NCBI RefSeq assembly: GCF_036227605.1
Contig: NZ_CP109487.1
Location: forward strand, 3,546,001-3,610,000
Source of the DNA: Streptomyces sp. NBC_01439
GTDB taxonomy: Bacteria; Actinomycetota; Actinomycetes; Streptomycetales; Streptomycetaceae
DNA: 64,000 nt
Reading direction: 5' to 3'
Position 1 is the stretch's first letter. Every line of letters starts with the position of its first letter. The notes under the pieces were generated by a model, which was not told the origin of the DNA, did not search any database, and saw nothing but the letters and a program-made list of their open reading frames with translations. The position numbers were made by a program, and so were the translations under genes. This document shows, piece by piece, positions 33,551 through 41,815 of the stretch.

Positions 33551-33964
33551 GTGTCCCAGATCGCAGGCGAGCCCGGGACTCAGGACTTCGTGGAAGTCCG
33601 GCTGCCCGCTGCGGGTGCCTACCTGTCGGTGCTGCGGACGGCCACGGCCGGTCTCGCGGCACGTTTGGACTTCACCCTCGACGAGATCGAGGACCTCCGC
33701 ATCGCGGTGGACGAGGCCTGCGCGATCCTGCTCCAGCAGGCCGTGCCGGGCTCCGTCCTCAGTTGCGTGTTCCGGCTGATCGACGATTCGCTGGAAGTGA
33801 CCGTCTCGGCGCCGACCACCGACGGGCGCGCACCGGAGCGCGACACGTTCGCGTGGACGGTCCTGTCGGCGCTGGCCGGCAAGGTCGAGGCCACGGTCGA
33901 GGAGAACCGGACGGTGAGCATCAGCCTCTACAAACAGCGCGGCGCGGGACCAGGCCCGGCGTGA
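33551..33964 (+). CDS. prsH: Anti-sigma factor / RsbW-like kinase-fold protein (137 aa)
   Basis: Binds and holds a SigB/SigF-type sigma factor. The ATPase-fold (HATPase) features include VRLPAAGAYLSVLRTA and DLRIAVDEACAILLQQ (N-box region) before the sigma gene. The GTG at 33551 has GGAGG upstream. Its TGA overlaps a GTG that opens the sigma frame. By synteny it is the SigH anti-sigma, called UshX or PrsH in S. coelicolor. The N-box asparagine is not conserved (DEACAILL in place of the usual E..tN), so kinase activity may be weak. Confidence 0.88.
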   Translation: MSQIAGEPGTQDFVEVRLPAAGAYLSVLRTATAGLAARLDFTLDEIEDLRIAVDEACAILLQQAVPGSVLSCVFRLIDDSLEVTVSAPTTDGRAPERDTFAWTVLSALAGKVEATVEENRTVSISLYKQRGAGPGPA

Positions 33965-35010
33965 GCGGCGGGGAGATCCCGGTGCGGGGCGGGGATCGGC
34001 CCCGGGTACGGCACGAGGTCGACGGCGGCATCCCGGAGCAGCAGCACGCCCGGCCGCACCCGGCTGATGCGGATGCGGAAGACGGCTTTTTGGACTCGGC
34101 GGAGCGACGGGCGGGCCCTATGAGCGAGAACCAGCAGGAACAACCACAACCAGACCGGCCGGCCGGGACGGGAGCCGGGGCCGAGGCCCCGCCCCCGGTG
34201 GTGCCCCCGGTACCGCCGGTGCCGGTGTTCCCGGTGACTCCGGCGCTGCCGGATCCGCGCGACCGCAGCGGCGCGCGGGCCCTGTTCATCGAGCTGCGGG
34301 CGCTGCCCGACGGGTCGGTGGAGAAGGCCGAGCTGCGCAACCGGCTGGTACGGATGCACCTGCCGCTGGTGGAACACCTGGCGCGGCGCTTCCGCAACCG
34401 CGGTGAGCCGCTCGACGACCTGACCCAGGTCGCGACGATCGGCCTCATCAAATCCGTGGACCGGTTCGACCCGGACCGCGGGGTCGAGTTCTCCACGTAC
34501 GCCACGCCCACGGTGGTCGGCGAGATCAAACGCCACTTCCGTGACAAGGGGTGGGCGGTGCGGGTGCCGCGCCGTCTGCAGGAGCTGCGGCTCTCGCTGA
34601 CGACGGCCACGGCCGAACTGTCCCAGCAGCACGGCCGCTCCCCGACGGTGCACGAACTGGCCGAGCGGCTGGGGATCTCCGAGGAGGAGGTGCTGGAGGG
34701 GCTGGAATCGGCCAATGCCTACAGCACGCTCTCCCTCGACGTCCCGGACACCGACGACGAGTCGCCGGCGGTCGCGGACACCCTGGGTGCGGAGGACGAG
34801 GCCCTGGAGGGCGTCGAGTACCGCGAGTCCCTCAAGCCGTTGCTGGAGGGCCTGCCGCCGCGGGAGAAGCGGATCCTGCTGCTTCGCTTCTTCGGCAACA
34901 TGACCCAGTCGCAGATCGCCCAGGAGGTCGGCATCTCCCAGATGCACGTCTCCCGGCTGCTGGCCCGCACCCTGGCCCAGCTCCGCGAGAAGCTCCTCGT
35001 CGAGGAATAG
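33961..35010 (+). CDS. sigH: SigH-type stress/developmental sigma factor (349 aa; short form 296 aa)
   Basis: SigB/F/G-group sigma factor. A Pro-rich N-terminal tail (PPPVVPPVPPVPVFPVTP) is followed by region 2 (NRLVRMHLPLVEHLARRF, DLTQVATIGLIKSVDRFD), region 3 (LAERLGISEEEVLEGL) and region 4 (EKRILLLRFFGNMTQSQIA, GISQMHVSRLL). Starts: GTG at 33961 overlapping the anti-sigma stop (GTGA), and ATG at 34120 (MSENQQEQ). The same frame stays open upstream to 33466, overlapping the anti-sigma gene. In S. coelicolor SigH has several size isoforms from multiple starts and processing, which these two starts parallel. Confidence 0.9.
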   Translation: MSGGEIPVRGGDRPRVRHEVDGGIPEQQHARPHPADADAEDGFLDSAERRAGPMSENQQEQPQPDRPAGTGAGAEAPPPVVPPVPPVPVFPVTPALPDPRDRSGARALFIELRALPDGSVEKAELRNRLVRMHLPLVEHLARRFRNRGEPLDDLTQVATIGLIKSVDRFDPDRGVEFSTYATPTVVGEIKRHFRDKGWAVRVPRRLQELRLSLTTATAELSQQHGRSPTVHELAERLGISEEEVLEGLESANAYSTLSLDVPDTDDESPAVADTLGAEDEALEGVEYRESLKPLLEGLPPREKRILLLRFFGNMTQSQIAQEVGISQMHVSRLLARTLAQLREKLLVEE

Positions 35011-35077
35011 TCGAGGAGGAGACGAGGGGGAGTAGACGGACGGGGAACCGACGGGCGGGGAGGAGCCGGACGATCGG

Positions 35078-35527
35078 TTATCGGGCCTGATCCCCCGGCC
35101 CGATGCCCAGGGCCTCGGTCGCCGTCGGATTCACCAGGAGCGCGACGACGGCCACCGCGGCCACGGCCAGCGCCACGGCGGCGGCGATCATCGCGCCGCC
35201 GGTGCTGTAGAGGGTCCAGGCCACCGGCAGCGCCATCAGCTGGGTGATCAGGGCCGGGCCGCGGCTCCAGCGGCGGCCCAGGCGCAGCCCGCGGGCCGCG
35301 ACCAGCGGCAGCGCGGCGAGCGCGAGCAGGGTGATCCCGCCCGTCTCGGCCTGCTGCGGGGAATCGGGGTCACCGGCGATCCCCACGAACAGCATGTAGA
35401 GCCCGAGGCCGGCCAGCGCCAGGCCCTCCAGGGCGGTGAGCGCGGCGGCCGCGGTCAGCCGGCCGGGCAGCTCGGCGGTCGGGACGGCGGCGGAGGCGGG
35501 GGCGTTCGCGGGCTGCTTCTTACTCAC
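35078..35527 (-). CDS. Small integral membrane protein (149 aa)
   Basis: Four hydrophobic segments are seen: about residues 23-45 (LTAAAALTALEGLALAGLGLY), 65-82 (ITLLALAALPLVAARG), 92-110 and 112-130 (AAAVALAVAAVAVVALLV). Start GTG at 35527 with TGGAG upstream. No catalytic motif. It is convergent with sigH and divergent from the diacylglycerol kinase gene. Conserved in this spot in Streptomyces, by synteny with sigH and wblE; function unknown. Confidence 0.8.
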   Translation of the reverse strand: MSKKQPANAPASAAVPTAELPGRLTAAAALTALEGLALAGLGLYMLFVGIAGDPDSPQQAETGGITLLALAALPLVAARGLRLGRRWSRGPALITQLMALPVAWTLYSTGGAMIAAAVALAVAAVAVVALLVNPTATEALGIGPGDQAR

Positions 35528-35611
35528 TCCAGCAGAGTAGCGGCGCGTCCCGGACCCCGGAGGGGACGGGCAGTAGGGTCGGCGTCCGAAGGGGTGGGTA
35601 GTCTGGCGCTC

Positions 35612-36577
35612 ATGCGTGCACTTCTCGTGGCCAACCCAGCAGCGACGACCACCAGTGCGCGCACGCGCGACGTCCTGACCCATGCCCTGGCCAGCGAGAT
35701 GAAGCTGGAGGCGGTCACCACCGAGTACCGCGGCCATGCCAGGGACCTGGGGCGCAAGGCCGCGCACGAGGGGCTCGACCTCGTCGTCGCCCTCGGTGGC
35801 GACGGCACGGTCAACGAGGTGGTCAACGGGCTCCTGCACAACGGCCCCGATCCGGAGCGGCTGCCGCGGCTGGCGGTGGTTCCCGGCGGCTCCACCAACG
35901 TGTTCGCGCGCGCCCTGGGACTGCCCAACGACGCGGTCGAGGCGACCGGCGCCCTGCTGGATGCGCTGCGGGAGCAACGCGAGCGGACGGTGGGCCTGGG
36001 CCTGGCGGCCGGCACCCCGGGCACGGAGGACGAGTCGGTCCCGGCCCGCTGGTTCACCTTCTGCGCGGGCTTCGGCTTCGACGCGGGTGTGGTGGGCCGG
36101 GTGGAGCAGCAGCGCGAGCGCGGCAAGCGTTCGACGCACGCCCTGTACGTGCGACAGCTGATGCGCCAGTTCTGGGAGGAACCGAACCGGCGTCACGGCA
36201 CGGTCACCTTGGAGCGCCCCGGCGCGGACCCGGTGACCGATCTGGTGCTGTCGATAGTGTGCAATACGTCACCGTGGACGTATCTGGGGAATCGTCCGCT
36301 TTACGCCTCGCCCGAAGCCTCGTTCGATACTGCGCTTGACGTATTGGCACTGAACCGTTTGTCAACTCCAGCAGTCGCGCGGTACGCGACACAGCTCCTG
36401 ACCTCCACTCCTGAGCGGGGTCCACACGGCAAGCACGCGGTGTCTCTGCACGATCTGACCGACTTCACCTTGCATTCGAAGGTTCCGCTTCCCTTCCAGA
36501 TGGACGGTGATCACCTCGGACTGCGGACCAGCGTTCGGTTCACAGGCGTACGCCGGGCACTGCGTGTGATTGTGTGA
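35612..36577 (+). CDS. Diacylglycerol/lipid kinase family protein (321 aa)
   Basis: Catalytic domain signatures: nucleotide-binding VALGGDGTVNEVVNG, VPGGSTNVFARALGLP and NTSPWTYLGNRPL. The C-terminal beta-sandwich ends with LPFQMDGDHLG. Soluble and probably membrane-associated, it phosphorylates a lipid such as diacylglycerol; the exact lipid is not determinable. The ATG at 35612 (MRALLVANPAATT) follows a TAGTCT -10-like box at 35599-35604, a likely leaderless start. Confidence 0.9.
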   Translation: MRALLVANPAATTTSARTRDVLTHALASEMKLEAVTTEYRGHARDLGRKAAHEGLDLVVALGGDGTVNEVVNGLLHNGPDPERLPRLAVVPGGSTNVFARALGLPNDAVEATGALLDALREQRERTVGLGLAAGTPGTEDESVPARWFTFCAGFGFDAGVVGRVEQQRERGKRSTHALYVRQLMRQFWEEPNRRHGTVTLERPGADPVTDLVLSIVCNTSPWTYLGNRPLYASPEASFDTALDVLALNRLSTPAVARYATQLLTSTPERGPHGKHAVSLHDLTDFTLHSKVPLPFQMDGDHLGLRTSVRFTGVRRALRVIV

Positions 36578-36901
36578 GTAGAAGGGCCCGGAGGCCTTTC
36601 ACTCGAACGTTTACGCGCCAGTCCACCCTCACGATGTAGGGCTGTGACCTAGTAGACACCGACGAATCAAAAAAAACTTTCCGGAAGGGGTTGTATCCCC
36701 GTCCGAGGTTTGCGAATCTCTTCATGGCGATCGGGACAGCCCGCAACACCCGGCACCCACACAGACCGCCAGAACCCCTCCACGAATCTCTAACTGATCA
36801 CCCGCGTGAAACCGGGCGGTCGCCCTTCCCTCGCGGGGGGATTCGTGAAAGCGTTCACATTCACAAGCAACTTGCCCGCAATACAAGGAGATGGAGCAGC
36901 C
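36578..36901 (+). promoter_or_regulatory. long leader of wblE, no gene seen
   Basis: 324 bases. A small hairpin (AAGGGCC...GGCCTTT, 36582-36599) ends the kinase gene. Next come an A-rich run, TCAAAAAAAACTTTCCGGAA (36667-36686), and the wblE leader, with AAGGAG about 12 bases before the start. No clear promoter match could be assigned. A long 5' leader is usual for wbl genes. Confidence 0.45.
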
Positions 36902-37159
36902 ATGGACTGGCGTCACAACGCCGTTTGTCGTGAGGAAGACCCGGAACTCTTCTTCCCCATCGGCAACACCGGTCCTGCGCTGCTGCAGATCGAGGAAGCC
37001 AAGGCCGTCTGCCGCCGTTGCCCCGTCATGGAGCAGTGCCTGCAGTGGGCGCTCGAGTCCGGTCAGGACTCCGGTGTCTGGGGCGGTCTCAGCGAGGACG
37101 AGCGCCGCGCCATGAAGCGCCGCGCCGCTCGCAACCGGGCGCGCAACGCCAGCGCCTGA
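36902..37159 (+). CDS. wblE: WhiB-family iron-sulfur protein WblE (85 aa)
   Basis: Four cysteines (residues 9, 37, 40 and 46: AVCREEDPELFF, AVCRRCPVMEQC) hold the 4Fe-4S cluster. The G(V/I)WGG turn is SGVWGGLSEDERRAM, followed by a basic tail KRRAARNRARN. Length equals the WblE family. WhiB-like proteins bind the primary sigma factor. Its neighbours (histidine kinase, diacylglycerol kinase, SigH) match the wblE locus of S. coelicolor. Confidence 0.93.
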   Translation: MDWRHNAVCREEDPELFFPIGNTGPALLQIEEAKAVCRRCPVMEQCLQWALESGQDSGVWGGLSEDERRAMKRRAARNRARNASA

Positions 37160-37223
37160 CAACGACTTTCGAGCCTCGACGCGCAGCGCGTAGTAACCGA
37201 ACAAGCGCTCAGCACCGTGCTCT

Positions 37224-37258
37224 TGAGCCCCGGACCGAATGATTCGGTCCGGGGCTCA
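37224..37258. terminator. bidirectional terminator, wblE / histidine kinase
   Basis: TGAGCCCCGGACCGAAT (37224-37240) and its exact complement (37242-37258) are separated by one base. A perfect 17-bp stem ends both convergent genes. Confidence 0.85.
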
Positions 37259-37306
37259 GTGCTGTTCGGGAAAGCCGGACCGTAACGCTGAGTCACGGCA
37301 CGGCTG

Positions 37307-38776
37307 CTACTTCTGCGGGCTGGACGGGATGTCGAGGACGACCTTGGTGCCGCGCGGCTCGGCCGGGAGCATGTCGAACGTGCCGCCGAGCTCCCCCTCC
37401 ACGAGGGTCCGTACGATCTGCAGCCCGAGGTTGCCGGCGCGCTGGGGGTCGAACCCCTCGGGCAGACCGCTGCCGTCGTCGAGCACGGTGATCAGCAGCC
37501 GGCCGTCGGTGCGACCGGTTCCGCTGCGGATCGCGGCCACCTCCACGGTGCCGCCCTCCCCCTGGGTGAAGGCGTGCTCCAGGGCGTTCTGCAAGATCTC
37601 CGTCAGCACCATCGACAGCGGAGTGGCAACCTCCGCGTCCAGGATCCCGAACCTGCCGACGCGCCGGCAGGCGACCTTCCCCGGGGAGATCTCCGAGACC
37701 ATCGCGATGACGCGGTCGGCGATCTCGTCGAACTCGACCCGCTCGTCGAGGTTCTGAGACAGCGTCTCGTGCACGATCGCGATCGATCCGACACGGCGCA
37801 CGGCCTCGTTCAGCGCCTCGCGGCCCTGCGGCGAATCCATCCGGCGGGACTGGAGCCGCAACAGTGCGGCCACGGTCTGGAGGTTGTTCTTCACCCGGTG
37901 GTGGATCTCCCGGATGGTCGCGTCCTTGGTGATCAATTCGCGTTCGCGACGACGCAGTTCGGTGACGTCGCGGCACAGCACCAGGGAGCCGATCCGAGTG
38001 CCCTTCGGCTTGAGCGGGATGGCGCGGAGCTGGATGACCCCGCCGTTGCCGTCGACCTCGGTCTCCCGGGGGGCCCAGCCGCTGGCGAGCTTGACCAGGG
38101 CCTCGTCCACCGGTCCGCGGGAGGGGGCGAGTTCGGCCGTGATGTTGCCCAGGTGCTGACCCACGAGGTCGGAGGCGAGGCCGAGCCGGTGGTAGGCGGA
38201 GAGCGCGTTCGGCGAGGCGTAGGTGACCACGCCGTCGGCGTCGAGGCGGATCAGGCCGTCCCCGACCCGCGGGGAGGCGTCCATGTCGACCTGCTGGCCG
38301 GGGAACGGGAAGGAGCCCGCCGCGATCATCTGTGCGAGGTCGGAGGCGGACTGGAGGTAGGTCAGCTCCAGCCGGCTCGGTGTACGCACAGTGAGCAGAT
38401 TGGTGTTGCGCGCGATCACTCCCAGTACCCGCCCCTCGCGGCGGACGGGGATCGACTCAACGCGGACCGGTACCTCCTCGCGCCACTCGGGGTCGCCCTC
38501 GCGCACGATCCGGCCCTCGTCGAGCGCGGCGTCCAGCAGCGGGCGGCGGCCGCGCGGCACCAGGTGGCCGACCATGTCGTCCTGGTACGAGGTGGGGCCG
38601 GTGTTCGGGCGCATCTGGGCGACCGAGACGTACCGCGTGCCGTCGAGGGTGGGAACCCACAGGACGAGGTCGGCGAAGGACAGGTCGGAGAGCAGCTGCC
38701 ACTCCGAAACCAGCAGGTGGAGCCACTCCAGGTCGGTTTCACCGAGAGCGGTGTGCTGGCGTACGAGGTCGTTCAT
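37307..38776 (-). CDS. Sensor histidine kinase, HisKA_2 type (489 aa)
   Basis: Soluble kinase. A PAS/GAF-like sensor region spans residues 1-300 (DLEWLHLLVSEWQLLSDLSFADL, RLDADGVVTYASPNALSAYHRL). The dimerisation/phosphoacceptor helix carries the H-box REIHHRVKNNLQTVAALLRL, and the HATPase domain follows (LTEILQNALEHAFTQG, DDGSGLPEGFDP, GNLGLQIVRTLVEGEL). Start: ATG 38776 or GTG 38785; the latter could be leaderless behind a TACGCT box. It is an orphan kinase convergent with wblE; no response regulator gene adjoins. Signal unknown. Confidence 0.9.
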   Translation of the reverse strand: MNDLVRQHTALGETDLEWLHLLVSEWQLLSDLSFADLVLWVPTLDGTRYVSVAQMRPNTGPTSYQDDMVGHLVPRGRRPLLDAALDEGRIVREGDPEWREEVPVRVESIPVRREGRVLGVIARNTNLLTVRTPSRLELTYLQSASDLAQMIAAGSFPFPGQQVDMDASPRVGDGLIRLDADGVVTYASPNALSAYHRLGLASDLVGQHLGNITAELAPSRGPVDEALVKLASGWAPRETEVDGNGGVIQLRAIPLKPKGTRIGSLVLCRDVTELRRRERELITKDATIREIHHRVKNNLQTVAALLRLQSRRMDSPQGREALNEAVRRVGSIAIVHETLSQNLDERVEFDEIADRVIAMVSEISPGKVACRRVGRFGILDAEVATPLSMVLTEILQNALEHAFTQGEGGTVEVAAIRSGTGRTDGRLLITVLDDGSGLPEGFDPQRAGNLGLQIVRTLVEGELGGTFDMLPAEPRGTKVVLDIPSSPQK

Positions 38777-39149
38777 GGAGGGCACGTTGCGAGCGTACCC
38801 CGGGTATGCGCCATGACTTTCCCCACGACGGTACTCAGGAGTATCCAAGGGGGGCGCGAGCCGCGTACTGTTGGAGGAAGTGACGGGTTTCCAGGCCCTG
38901 TCATTGGATGGACAGAACAGAATGGTCTAGTCCACAATTGATTTCAGAACCTCCGCCCTCCCCGCACAGGAGGACGGATCGAGGTAAGCGGCGCGCTCTG
39001 CCCTGACCGCGCAGGCACCTCCACCGGCCGTCGGGAACCGCACACCTGTCGGCCGTAAGTACTCCGGGCTACGGTGCCGGGCGGGTCGAGGGTCCCGTCC
39101 TGCACCGTGGCCCAGAGGAACTCCCGCGCGAAGAGCGCGCTCCGGCCGG
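38777..39149. other. intergenic stretch, no gene seen
   Basis: 373 bases between the kinase start and the TetR gene end. It holds the kinase promoter region. Frames crossing it are shadows without ribosome sites. Confidence 0.5.
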
Positions 39150-39746
39150 TCAGGCCGCGGGCCAGGCCAGCAGGGCCCGCTCGGCCACCGCCTCCAGTTC
39201 TTCCCGGGTCGCCCCGTCGCGCGACTGCTGGGACATCCCCTGGAGCACCGCTCCGGCGTACCGGGCCAGCGCCCGCGCGTCTGTGTCCGCGGGCAACACC
39301 CCCGTCGCCACGTCGGCCCGGATCCGGCTCTCGAACATCACCAGGTTGGCGTTGCGGCGCTCGCGGAGCGCCTGCGCCACCTCGTCCGAGGTGGTGTTGA
39401 TCGCGGCACTGATCACCATGCAGCCCGGCGGGTGGGCCGGGTCGGTGTAGATGTCGGCGGCCTCGCGCAGGATGCGGGCGACGGCCGCCCGGGCGGTGGG
39501 TTCCTCGGCGAGCGCCACGCCCGCAAAGTCCGCGTACCGGCCGCCGTACACCACCACGACCTCGTCGAAGAGCTTGCGCTTGTCGCCGAAGGCCGCGTAG
39601 AGGCTGGGCGCGCTGATGCCGAGCGAGGCGGTCAGGTCGGAGATGGAGGTCGCCTCGTAGCCGCGCTCCCAGAAGGCGAGCATCGCCTTGTCGAGGGCGG
39701 CGTCGCGGTCGAAGGAACGGGGCCTGCCGCGCTGTCCGGTCACCAT
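39150..39746 (-). CDS. TetR-family repressor (198 aa)
   Basis: HTH at residues about 30-60 (YEATSISDLTASLGISAPSLYAAFGDKRKLFDEV). The C-terminal ligand domain is of the TetR_C_16-like class. A basic N-terminus, TGQRGRPRSFD, is standard. It is divergently transcribed from an SDR gene with TAGCG repeats between (39759-39810), so it likely represses that gene and itself. Ligand unknown. Confidence 0.92.
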   Translation of the reverse strand: MVTGQRGRPRSFDRDAALDKAMLAFWERGYEATSISDLTASLGISAPSLYAAFGDKRKLFDEVVVVYGGRYADFAGVALAEEPTARAAVARILREAADIYTDPAHPPGCMVISAAINTTSDEVAQALRERRNANLVMFESRIRADVATGVLPADTDARALARYAGAVLQGMSQQSRDGATREELEAVAERALLAWPAA

Positions 39747-39758
39747 GCCCGCATTCTA

Positions 39759-39810
39759 TAGCGGGCGCTAGGAAATCTGGTACGTTCATTTCTGTAGCGA
39801 CCACTAGCGA
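39759..39810. promoter_or_regulatory. TetR operator region
   Basis: TAGCG-GG-CGCTA (39759-39770) is a perfect dyad. TAGCGA recurs at 39795-39800 and 39805-39810 as direct repeats. All lie in the short space between the TetR and SDR starts, where binding would block both promoters. Confidence 0.6.
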
Positions 39811-39830
39811 TTACCGGAGGGGGGCGCGTC

Positions 39831-40592
39831 ATGGGCGTGCTCAAGGGAAAGACGGCACTGGTCACCGGCGGCAGTCGGGGCATCGGGCGGGCCGTGGCGG
39901 AGCGGTTGGCGCGGGACGGGGCGCTCGTCGCGGTGCACTACGGGCGCAACGGCGCAGCGGCGAAGGAGACCGTCGCGGCGATCGGGGCGGCCGGCGGGCG
40001 GGCCTTCGCCATCGGGGCGGAGCTCGGCGTCCCCGGCGACGCCCGGGCCCTCTGGGCCGCGTACGCGGCCCATCCCGACCACACCGAGGGCGTGGACGTC
40101 TTGGTCAACAACGCCGGGGCGGCGGCCTTCGCGGGGATCGCGGACACGGACGAGGAGACGTACGACCGGGCGCACGCCCTCAACGCCAAGGCACCGTTCT
40201 TCGTGATCAAGTACGGGCTGGAGCGACTGCGCGACGGGGGCCGGATCGTGAACGTGACCGGCACCCCGGACATCGCCCTGCCGGCCATCCTGGCCACGGT
40301 CACGGCCAAGGGCGCCACGAACGCACTGACCCGGTCGCTGGCCGCCGAACTGGCTCCGCGCGGCATCACCGTGAACTCGGTCGGCCCCGGCATCACCGAG
40401 ACCGACCTCAATGCGGACCTCCTCGCCGACGGGGCGACCCGGTCCCACCTGGCCGCCCGCTCGGTCTTCCATCGGGTGGGCACGGCCGAGGAGGTCGCCG
40501 ACGTGGTGGCCTTCCTGGCCTCGCCGGACTCCCGCTGGGTGACGGGCCAGCACCTGGACGCGACGGGCGGCCTCCAGCTGGCGCTGATCTAG
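39831..40592 (+). CDS. SDR-family protein with altered catalytic residues (253 aa)
   Basis: The Rossmann glycine motif VTGGSRGIGRAVAERLARDG and the NAG motif VLVNNAGAAAF are present, as is the structural Asn (HALNAKAPF). At the Y-x3-K site the sequence is TVTAK, with Thr where Tyr should be; the partner Ser (13 residues earlier) is also Thr (VNVTGT). The usual catalytic pair is therefore replaced. It may bind NAD(P) without classic SDR chemistry. Start ATG 39831 with GGAGG upstream. Divergent from the TetR gene. Confidence 0.85.
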   Translation: MGVLKGKTALVTGGSRGIGRAVAERLARDGALVAVHYGRNGAAAKETVAAIGAAGGRAFAIGAELGVPGDARALWAAYAAHPDHTEGVDVLVNNAGAAAFAGIADTDEETYDRAHALNAKAPFFVIKYGLERLRDGGRIVNVTGTPDIALPAILATVTAKGATNALTRSLAAELAPRGITVNSVGPGITETDLNADLLADGATRSHLAARSVFHRVGTAEEVADVVAFLASPDSRWVTGQHLDATGGLQLALI

Positions 40593-40670
40593 TGCCGTGA
40601 CCGGAAGGGTTCGCCGGTTCGCGGCGTCCGGTGCCGTGGGGCGGGACTTCGCGGACACGCCCTGACGGCG

Positions 40671-41555
40671 CTACGGCCGTTCGGAGGGGATGGAGCTGGG
40701 GACGGTGGGGAGCACGATGCCCCGCGGGGCCTCGGACGGCCCTTCGCCGGCCGCCGCGACCGCCATGAGGTCGGGCAGTTCGTAGGGCTCCGCGCCGTCG
40801 AGGTCGACCTCGTAGCCGATGTCCCCGAGGCTCGCCGCCGTCAGCCGGCTCAGCGGGTTGCCGGCTTCGGCGATGGTCGGCGACATCAGCTCATTGCCGA
40901 AGACCGTCTCGCGCCAGTGGCTTCCCGCGCTGCCCGGTCCGCCGACGTTCGCGACCGGGACCGAGAGGGGCTGCCCCTCACCGCGGAGAATGCCGAACTC
41001 CGCCATGGCGCCGGGGCCGACGAAGGTGGGGTTGCTGGGAATGCCGGGGGTGGGGGGCCAGTCCTTCAGAAGACCGAAGGCGCTCCAGACGAACGCGCCG
41101 ATCCCCAGGCAGTGGCCCATCTCGTGGGTGATGACGTCGAGCAGCGAGCCGTCGTCTTCCATCTGGCCGAGGTCGGCCTTGTCGAACCGCATGACGGCCT
41201 TCGCCGGGAGTCCCGCCCCGGCGAGCGCCGTCTGCGGCCGGAAGACGCGCGGCCCGGCCTCTCCGAGGACGCCGAAGACGCCGTCGAGGAACACTCCTTC
41301 GGCGTCGATCAGGATGTCGTCGACGATCACGTCGCCGCTGAAGTCGTGGATGACCGCGGTCTCCAGGTCGCCGACGATGACCCGTGCCCAGCGCTCGGCC
41401 GCCTCGGCGAAGACGTCCTTCTGATTGTTGGACAGCCCTCCGATGAAGCGGACCTCGATCTGGAACGGCGAGGTGGTCTCCGCGAGATCGGCGGCGCGCG
41501 TGGCGCTCGCCACGGCTTTGTAACTCTCGAAGGCGTAGGTCGGATTCCTGGCCAT
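40671..41555 (-). CDS. Leishmanolysin-like zinc metalloprotease (294 aa)
   Basis: The HExxH site is in VITHEMGHCLGIGAF; a third ligand may lie in the following SHWRETVFGNELMSP region, typical of M8-type proteins. It starts MARNPTYAFESYKA with no signal peptide, so it may stay in the cytosol or leave by another route. The ATG at 41555 has GGAG upstream; the longer frame to 41582 is not supported. The C-terminal tail is Pro/Ser-rich. Neighbours give no functional clue. Confidence 0.82.
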   Translation of the reverse strand: MARNPTYAFESYKAVASATRAADLAETTSPFQIEVRFIGGLSNNQKDVFAEAAERWARVIVGDLETAVIHDFSGDVIVDDILIDAEGVFLDGVFGVLGEAGPRVFRPQTALAGAGLPAKAVMRFDKADLGQMEDDGSLLDVITHEMGHCLGIGAFVWSAFGLLKDWPPTPGIPSNPTFVGPGAMAEFGILRGEGQPLSVPVANVGGPGSAGSHWRETVFGNELMSPTIAEAGNPLSRLTAASLGDIGYEVDLDGAEPYELPDLMAVAAAGEGPSEAPRGIVLPTVPSSIPSERP

Positions 41556-41771
41556 GACTACCACTCCAATCGCACATAGCACGACTTACCTACCAAAGCC
41601 ACCTTATGCGACAAATGAGTTGTAGACAGGGCAACTAATCGCAGGTCAGACGGGCTGCGGCACCGTGCACCGCATCGGCCTCCCGAGTGACCTCCCGGGA
41701 GGCCGGGCGGCGGGATCGGGATCACCATGGAAAGCGGCGAGACCCCCGCCGCGCCCGGCTCCCTCTGCTAG

Positions 41772-41787
41772 ATTGGTCTATACCACC
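41772..41787 (+). promoter_or_regulatory. dre site (DasR operator), nagB
   Basis: ATTGGTCTATACCACC is a near match to the DasR consensus (core TGGTCTA-ACCA) 28 bases before the nagB start; GlcNAc-derived metabolites would relieve repression. Confidence 0.85.
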
Positions 41788-41815
41788 CGACCCACTCCAG
41801 ATCGGCAGGCCCCGC

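Noticed and set aside
35078..36196. 372-aa long form of the small membrane protein next to sigH
   Set aside because: The added N-terminal part is antisense to the diacylglycerol kinase; the GTG at 35527 has a ribosome site.
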